DNA of 9,842 bases from DATNFP01 sp035606335 (GTDB lineage: Bacteria > Bacteroidota > Bacteroidia > Chitinophagales > Chitinophagaceae). Below the pieces are notes generated by a model. That model was given only the letters and a program-made list of their open reading frames with translations, ran no database searches and was not told the DNA's origin. The DNA is taken from contig DATNFP010000069.1 in assembly GCA_035606335.1 (NCBI GenBank), positions 1 to 9,842 of the forward strand, in the 5' to 3' direction. A program made the translations under genes and the position numbers. Shown here piece by piece: positions 5,890 to 9,842 of the stretch; the first letter of the stretch is position 1; each line of letters starts with the position of its first letter.

Positions 5890-8160
5890 CTACCTGGATA
5901 CAAGCACTTTTTTATACACCTTGCCATAAGGCGTAGTGATAGCAACACAATAGATGCCTGTAGTGATAGTTTGAGGCAGATAAACATCTGAACCTGTAAT
6001 AGTTGCAGATAAGACTATTTGCCCGTAAAGATTTATCAATGTAAGAGTAGCAGGTTTTGATATGCCGGTGATACGCAAATAATCTTTTGCAGGGTTAGGC
6101 GCAATAGTGATACGGTCTTTAATCTGCTCGATAATTGCATCGGGGCTTAGAGTCAATTTTATACAAAAAGTATCTAAACATTCTACTCCATTTTTCCTGT
6201 TTGATCTGACGTACAAACAAGGATAATATGTGCCGGGACCAGAAAACGAGTGGGTTATATTTTGTAAGGCTGAACTGTCGTTAGCACCGGAAAGTGTGTC
6301 TTCAAAATTCCAATGCCATGCAATAGTATCCCCGACATTGGTTGCGGATGTATTGGTAAATGTGACTTTATATTCTGAGTCTATCGCAAAGTCGAATGCA
6401 ACATTTAATTTACCGCATGGCTTACTTAGCAAAGCAAGATCGCTTATTAGAATAGTACCTTTAGTCGATTTATCAAACACAAATTTTATCTTTCTCACTT
6501 TAGTCATATCAATTCCACTGAAATCGCTTAAAGGCATTCTAATAGTATTGAACACTATTTTAGGCAAATCTCCTGGTTCTATTCCAGGCTGATGGAACAA
6601 TGCATTAGTATAGTTGCTTACGTTGCGACTGCTTATATTTCCGGCAGAGTCTATCAATTGTATAGAAAAATCTAAGTTGGAATCAGAAGTTGATTTCGGA
6701 AAATCAACAGATGTTCTAAACATCAGGCTTTCAAAAGACGTAAGATCCTGATCTGGTAATGGCACTTCGTTTTGGTAATAATCTGCGCCACTACTCCACC
6801 CTAATCGCATCTGTGCCAGGCCGGCAGCATATATATCTCCATCATGCGGTTTTTGATCCGGGCCAAGCCCGGCTTCGCAATCATACATATAAAGCAGCGG
6901 CCCACCACCACAAATACCCGGTAAAAGAAGCCCTGTCTCGGTTACCTTTCCATCTATTGTGTTAATGGTGTCGCAAGCCAATTTATCTATACGATTAATA
7001 TCAAACCTATCCGTATGGCCAGGATGATAGGAAACAAAAACCTGTGAGGAGTCAAGTTTTGAAGATGCAGGAGGAGTAATATTATTGACTTGTAGAATAG
7101 GTGCAAAAGCCGTTTCATGCCCTATATACATCCGGAAAAAAGCAGCAGCATAGGCATTAAATGCCGCTTTTTCAGTTGTAGTATCAAAACGTTTGTTTGC
7201 CGGATTATCAGGGCCACATTGAGGATCAGTATCACTGAAAAAATATTCCCAATCATCTGCGCCTCCAGCGATGTATGAACCAGGTGTCCAAACAGTATTA
7301 AAAAAATTATGATTGGCACCCATAAAAAGAACAGAATATTTAGGTGTTTCATCTGTTGAGTCGGTATATCTTGCATCGTCATAAAAGTGAACCCCTTCCA
7401 GATCAGAAACATCGCCATCGCAATAAGGAGCTATATTCATAAGAGGGATTTGGTGCAACACCTTCCTTGAAAAATTCACCGGGGCCAATGTAAGAACAGC
7501 TTTGATGCCATAAGGGCTTCCCAATAGCTTGTTGTATAGTGCATGAAAAACAACACCTTCACCACCCCGTGAATGTCCCATTGTACCTATATTATTCATA
7601 TCCAGCTTACCAACAAACATCGTATCAAATGGGGCACCCCCAACCGTATTATATTTGTTCCACAGGTCTAAATGATGTTGCATCAATTCAGCACGTGCCT
7701 GCATTCCACCGTCGGAAACAGTATCATCACCCGCATTAATCGCATTGCATGATATGGATATTACGATGTAGCCATGGCTGGCCATAGTCTTGGCTAGATA
7801 ATCATAACCATTAAAACTGGTAATAGGTGCATAAGTACCGCTACATGGCCAATCCTGAGAGATATTTGATGGATCGGTAGTATCGTAACAGGTTTCATGA
7901 CGGCCATGTAAAAATACTAATACCGGAAACGGGCCTGCACTTAAATCGGTAGGATAATGAACCGACCCACGCACTTCAACCGAATCTGGAAAATCTGCCG
8001 GCTTATAAGCAAGGGCTCCTAAATTGTACTCGGCACGTGCAACTGTATAGGGGCCGGGTAGACCTGGATCGGGAGTTTGTGCGAATGCTTGAAATGTATT
8101 GAAACAAATAAAAACAATGACGCACAGGATAAACGAAGAAAGCGCATTTTTTATACTCAC
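5890..8160 (-). CDS. Secreted alpha/beta hydrolase with PKD-like and T9SS sorting domains
   Basis: This is a 756-residue exported protein. A signal peptide (about 1-27, ending AFAQ) is followed by an alpha/beta hydrolase domain at about 60-350. HGRHET (85-90) fits the oxyanion-hole strand, GHSRGG (195-200) is the nucleophile elbow with Ser197, and plausible partners are an acid in CDGD (247-250) and His284 in GANHNFF. A central beta-rich region (about 455-580, containing FSIQLIDSAGN and KVRKIKFVFDKS) resembles a carbohydrate-binding or jelly-roll module. A PKD-like domain follows (about 585-672, with WHWNFED and HSFSGPGTYYPCLYV). Residues 684-756 form a Por secretion-system C-terminal domain (IAPNPAKDYLRI, LYGQIV, GIYCVAI, YKKVLVSR), which directs export through the type IX system and usually cleavage and surface attachment. 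The start codon is GTG; no ATG lies upstream in frame before a stop. It is an esterase, lipase or peptidase-like enzyme; the substrate is unknown. Confidence 0.9.
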   Translation of the reverse strand: MSIKNALSSFILCVIVFICFNTFQAFAQTPDPGLPGPYTVARAEYNLGALAYKPADFPDSVEVRGSVHYPTDLSAGPFPVLVFLHGRHETCYDTTDPSNISQDWPCSGTYAPITSFNGYDYLAKTMASHGYIVISISCNAINAGDDTVSDGGMQARAELMQHHLDLWNKYNTVGGAPFDTMFVGKLDMNNIGTMGHSRGGEGVVFHALYNKLLGSPYGIKAVLTLAPVNFSRKVLHQIPLMNIAPYCDGDVSDLEGVHFYDDARYTDSTDETPKYSVLFMGANHNFFNTVWTPGSYIAGGADDWEYFFSDTDPQCGPDNPANKRFDTTTEKAAFNAYAAAFFRMYIGHETAFAPILQVNNITPPASSKLDSSQVFVSYHPGHTDRFDINRIDKLACDTINTIDGKVTETGLLLPGICGGGPLLYMYDCEAGLGPDQKPHDGDIYAAGLAQMRLGWSSGADYYQNEVPLPDQDLTSFESLMFRTSVDFPKSTSDSNLDFSIQLIDSAGNISSRNVSNYTNALFHQPGIEPGDLPKIVFNTIRMPLSDFSGIDMTKVRKIKFVFDKSTKGTILISDLALLSKPCGKLNVAFDFAIDSEYKVTFTNTSATNVGDTIAWHWNFEDTLSGANDSSALQNITHSFSGPGTYYPCLYVRSNRKNGVECLDTFCIKLTLSPDAIIEQIKDRITIAPNPAKDYLRITGISKPATLTLINLYGQIVLSATITGSDVYLPQTITTGIYCVAITTPYGKVYKKVLVSR

Positions 8161-8184
8161 GGTAAAATGTCTTTTACGATAGAA

Positions 8185-8595
8185 TTATTTAGTTAACATT
8201 GTTTTGCTGAATTTACCCAACGACCAGTATTTGCCCGAGGTTTTACTACTTAGTTCTTCTGAATTTTGCGTATCGTCAGTTAAATGCCCGTAAGTAAGGT
8301 AAATGTTTGAGCCATCCGGGAGACCGTTGAAATCATTTACCGAAATAAAGAAGGTAATAACACCTGTTCCTTTATTAACTTTTTGCTTACTTAATTTAAA
8401 TTCTTTATCTCCGATATGAAGTATGTATCTACTACCACCCATGTAGAATGGCTTTGAGGAAATTAACGTAAATGATATCGTGCTATCTTTTTGTGTAACT
8501 GTGCTGACTACAATCTTGGCCTTATTTCCGGCAATAGCATTTCCGGAAAGAAAAATGCTTATAAAAATTGAAAATAAAACAATAAGGTTTTTCAT
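8185..8595 (-). CDS. Small secreted protein of unknown function
   Basis: The protein is not recognised. Starting at ATG 8595 it has 136 residues; an ATG four codons further upstream (8607) is possible, but MKNLIVLFS is the better signal-peptide start. The signal peptide runs to about residue 22 (cleavage near AIAG-NK), and no cysteine is present, so it is not a lipoprotein. The mature part of about 114 residues is rich in Ser, Thr and Lys with alternating hydrophobics (KIVVSTVT, STISFTLIS, YILHIGDKEFKLS, GVITFFISV), suggesting a small all-beta periplasmic or extracellular domain. No T9SS tail is seen. It lies 24 bp upstream of the large hydrolase in the same reading frame and is probably co-transcribed with it. 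A role alongside that enzyme is only a guess from position. Confidence 0.75.
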   Translation of the reverse strand: MKNLIVLFSIFISIFLSGNAIAGNKAKIVVSTVTQKDSTISFTLISSKPFYMGGSRYILHIGDKEFKLSKQKVNKGTGVITFFISVNDFNGLPDGSNIYLTYGHLTDDTQNSEELSSKTSGKYWSLGKFSKTMLTK

Positions 8596-8611
8596 AAATA
8601 TTTGCAATGCT

Positions 8612-8620
8612 ATAAATGTA
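8612..8620 (-). promoter_or_regulatory. Candidate -7 element for the secreted-protein/hydrolase pair
   Basis: On the minus strand this reads TACATTTAT, which matches the Bacteroidota -7 consensus TAnnTTTG at seven of eight positions. It lies 17 bp upstream of ATG 8595. A TTG at about 21 bp further upstream could serve as a weak -33 box. The same nine bases recur in the opposite direction at 8714-8722. Confidence 0.3.
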
Positions 8621-8713
8621 GTAAAAAATTGAAACCTAACAACTTAGAAACGTCGGTTCATTAAAAGATGTTTTCCTTTCGTACTTAAACGTTTTTGACA
8701 CCATAAGATTTGG

Positions 8714-8722
8714 TACATTTAT
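8714..8722 (+). promoter_or_regulatory. Candidate -7 element for the VOC/GyrI-like pair
   Basis: The plus strand reads TACATTTAT, seven of eight positions of TAnnTTTG, 44 bp before ATG 8767. A TTTG at 8694-8697 lies 16 bp upstream, slightly closer than the usual spacing of about 19 bp. It forms an inverted pair with the element at 8612-8620, so the 171-bp divergent gap appears to carry outward promoters for both units. Confidence 0.3.
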
Positions 8723-8766
8723 TAAACAATTTTTAGTTATCTGTTTTAATAATTAAACTACTTTTT

Positions 8767-9150
8767 ATGCTCAAACATTCAAAACCATTCAGTGGCTTTT
8801 CTGTAAATGATATCGCCAAGGCAAAAGAATTTTATGGCAAAACATTGGGGCTTAACGTTAATGAAGATCATGGATTGTTGGCAATAAACCTTTCGGAAGA
8901 CACAAAAGTTATTGCATATCCCAAGCCTAATCATGAACCTGCCACATTTACTATACTTAATATCCCCGTGGATAATATAGATACTGCAGTTGATGAGCTT
9001 ACTTCAGCAGGTGTAAAATTTGAGCATTATAATATGCCGCAGCTCCAAACAGATGAAAAGGGCATTAACAGAGGAGGAGGACCTCTGATTGCGTGGTGCA
9101 AGGATCCGGCAGGCAATATTATATCAATAATACAGGAAGGGGGTATGTAA
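8767..9150 (+). CDS. VOC-superfamily (glyoxalase/bleomycin-resistance fold) protein
   Basis: This 127-residue cytoplasmic protein has one vicinal-oxygen-chelate domain made of two beta-alpha-beta3 repeats. The first begins SGFSVNDIAKAKEFYGKTLG (9-28), with the usual V-x-D followed by a helix ending F-Y. The second begins FTILNIPVDNIDTAVDELTS (61-80). The end is IAWCKDPAGNIISIIQE, with the common D-P-x-G-N turn and Glu124. By position, the residues that would be the first-strand and third-strand metal ligands (His or Gln in glyoxalase I) appear to be Phe8 and Thr62, so only the final Glu is kept. A canonical metal-dependent reaction is therefore doubtful; binding or sequestering a small molecule is an alternative. 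It is the first gene of a plus-strand pair, 20 bp before the GyrI-like gene. The ATG has no Shine-Dalgarno sequence, as is normal here. Confidence 0.9.
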   Translation: MLKHSKPFSGFSVNDIAKAKEFYGKTLGLNVNEDHGLLAINLSEDTKVIAYPKPNHEPATFTILNIPVDNIDTAVDELTSAGVKFEHYNMPQLQTDEKGINRGGGPLIAWCKDPAGNIISIIQEGGM

Positions 9151-9170
9151 AGTCATTTTAAAAATTAGCC

Positions 9171-9581
9171 ATGGAGCAATTTCATTTAACAGATGATCTA
9201 AAGACTTTTTATGTTAAGGCAGCATCCTTCCGTCATGGTGTTAAGGCAGCATTCGATAAGCTACAAAACATGCTGCCTACTATAACAGGCAGAACGTTCT
9301 TCGGTATTTCCTATATGGAAGAAGGAACTAACAATATAATCTATAAAGCTGCAGTTTTAGAGTCGTTTGACGGAGAAGCAGAAAAATATGGATGCGAAAC
9401 GTTTATTATTAAAAAGGGAGAGTATTTAACAGAAACAATTAAAGACTGGATGAAGAAAATGGGATCCATCGGTCCAACTTTTAATATTTTGCTGGAAGAT
9501 CCCAGGATGGATAGGACTTTTCCTTGTGTAGAATGGTATAAAGGAGACGATGTGATGTGTATGGTGAAAATAAATGAGTAG
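9171..9581 (+). CDS. Probable GyrI-like/effector-binding small-molecule-binding protein
   Basis: This 136-residue soluble protein has no signal peptide or membrane segment. The C-terminal half (YGCETFIIKKGEYLTETIKD at 73-92, then IGPTFNILLEDPRMD at 100-114 and CVEWYKGDDVMCMVKI at 119-134) follows the GyrI-like layout: a strand with K-G-x-Y, a helix, an F-x-x-L-L-x-D-P-R segment and a final E-W-Y then V-x-I strand. The N-terminal half, with TFFGISYMEEG (42-52) and IIYKAAV (56-62), fits the first repeat of the same fold. Such domains bind small molecules, either free-standing or attached to AraC and MerR regulators; no DNA-binding domain is present here. It is probably translated from the same transcript as the VOC protein 20 bp upstream, suggesting a joint role in sensing or neutralising a compound. 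The family call is moderate and rests on pattern, not alignment. Confidence 0.6.
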   Translation: MEQFHLTDDLKTFYVKAASFRHGVKAAFDKLQNMLPTITGRTFFGISYMEEGTNNIIYKAAVLESFDGEAEKYGCETFIIKKGEYLTETIKDWMKKMGSIGPTFNILLEDPRMDRTFPCVEWYKGDDVMCMVKINE

Positions 9582-9586
9582 ATCAA

Positions 9587-9842
9587 TTATACTTTTACTG
9601 TTTTCCATTTACCTTTTCTAAAATAATATAAGGCCATTAATGCTATTAAGGTTTCTGCCACAGGCACTGCAATAAAAGCGCCGGTTGATTTAAGACCTAA
9701 TCCTTTAGACAAAAGATAGGCCAGGGGTACCTGGAACAACCAAAAACAGACGAAATTAATAACAGTAGGTGTGCGGGTATCGCCAGCGCCATTCAAGGCT
9801 TGTGTCATTATCATACCAATACCATAAAAAATATAGCCCGAG
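9587..9842 (-). CDS. MATE-family multidrug exporter (C-terminal part)
   Basis: Only the last 85 residues are in the window. The frame stays open to the right edge with no stop upstream of the Met at 9814, so the gene continues beyond it. The visible part begins GYIFYGIGMIMTQALNGAGD, where the stretch Q-x-L-N-G-A-G-D-T-R-T-P-T is a hallmark of the seventh-to-tenth helix region of MATE transporters, which expel drugs or organic cations in exchange for Na+ or H+. Two more hydrophobic helices follow (about VINFVCFWLFQVPLAYLL and STGAFIAVPVAETLIALMAL), and the tail is basic (RKGKWKTVKV), expected in the cytoplasm. The stop codon lies only 5 bp from the stop of the convergent GyrI-like gene, leaving no room for a separate terminator. 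Confidence 0.85.
   Translation of the reverse strand, partial: SGYIFYGIGMIMTQALNGAGDTRTPTVINFVCFWLFQVPLAYLLSKGLGLKSTGAFIAVPVAETLIALMALYYFRKGKWKTVKV

Noticed and set aside
7122..7418. Minus-strand frame of 98 codons inside the hydrolase gene in another phase, with a hydrophobic product
   Set aside because: It lies wholly within a well-supported coding region and its hydrophobic residues arise from a frame shift of that gene.

Overview
The window reads as a chromosomal segment of a Bacteroidota organism, probably close to Chitinophagaceae. The evidence is: low GC; almost no Shine-Dalgarno sequences; a secreted protein ending in a Por/type IX secretion sorting domain; a methionyl-tRNA synthetase with the Bacteroidota-style lysine-x-Ser-Thr-Ser signature and a fused C-terminal tRNA-binding domain; and an ECF sigma factor of a Bacteroidota-typical type. 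This assignment comes from protein features, not from a database search.

All genes are on the minus strand except a two-gene plus-strand unit near the right end. From left to right: the first 66 codons of an HlyD/MacA-like efflux adaptor (1-200); metG (227-2356); a gene-free stretch of about 490 bases with an unusual 11-bp repeat array, a candidate promoter and a block of competing hairpins; a tightly packed three-gene unit transcribed sigma factor, then an 85-residue anti-sigma-like protein, then clpP (4243-2848); a set of SRPBCC protein, GNAT acetyltransferase and YdcZ-type membrane protein (5835-4311); a small secreted protein followed by a large T9SS-type secreted alpha/beta hydrolase (8595-5890); a short divergent promoter region; a plus-strand VOC protein with a GyrI-like protein (8767-9581); and the C-terminal end of a MATE exporter (9587-9842) converging on that pair.

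The most interesting part is the sigma/anti-sigma-like/ClpP unit. The first two genes overlap by 20 bp, and the second gene's stop codon directly abuts the clpP start codon, so the three are almost certainly co-expressed. The ClpP looks like a divergent second copy rather than the housekeeping one: it has a short N-terminus and an altered loop after the catalytic histidine, but an intact Ser-His-Asp triad. A natural hypothesis is a soluble stress-response switch in which a dedicated ClpP controls the lifetime of the small partner or of the sigma factor. The adjacent 11-bp repeat array is the second item worth attention. The rest is ordinary accessory and housekeeping content.
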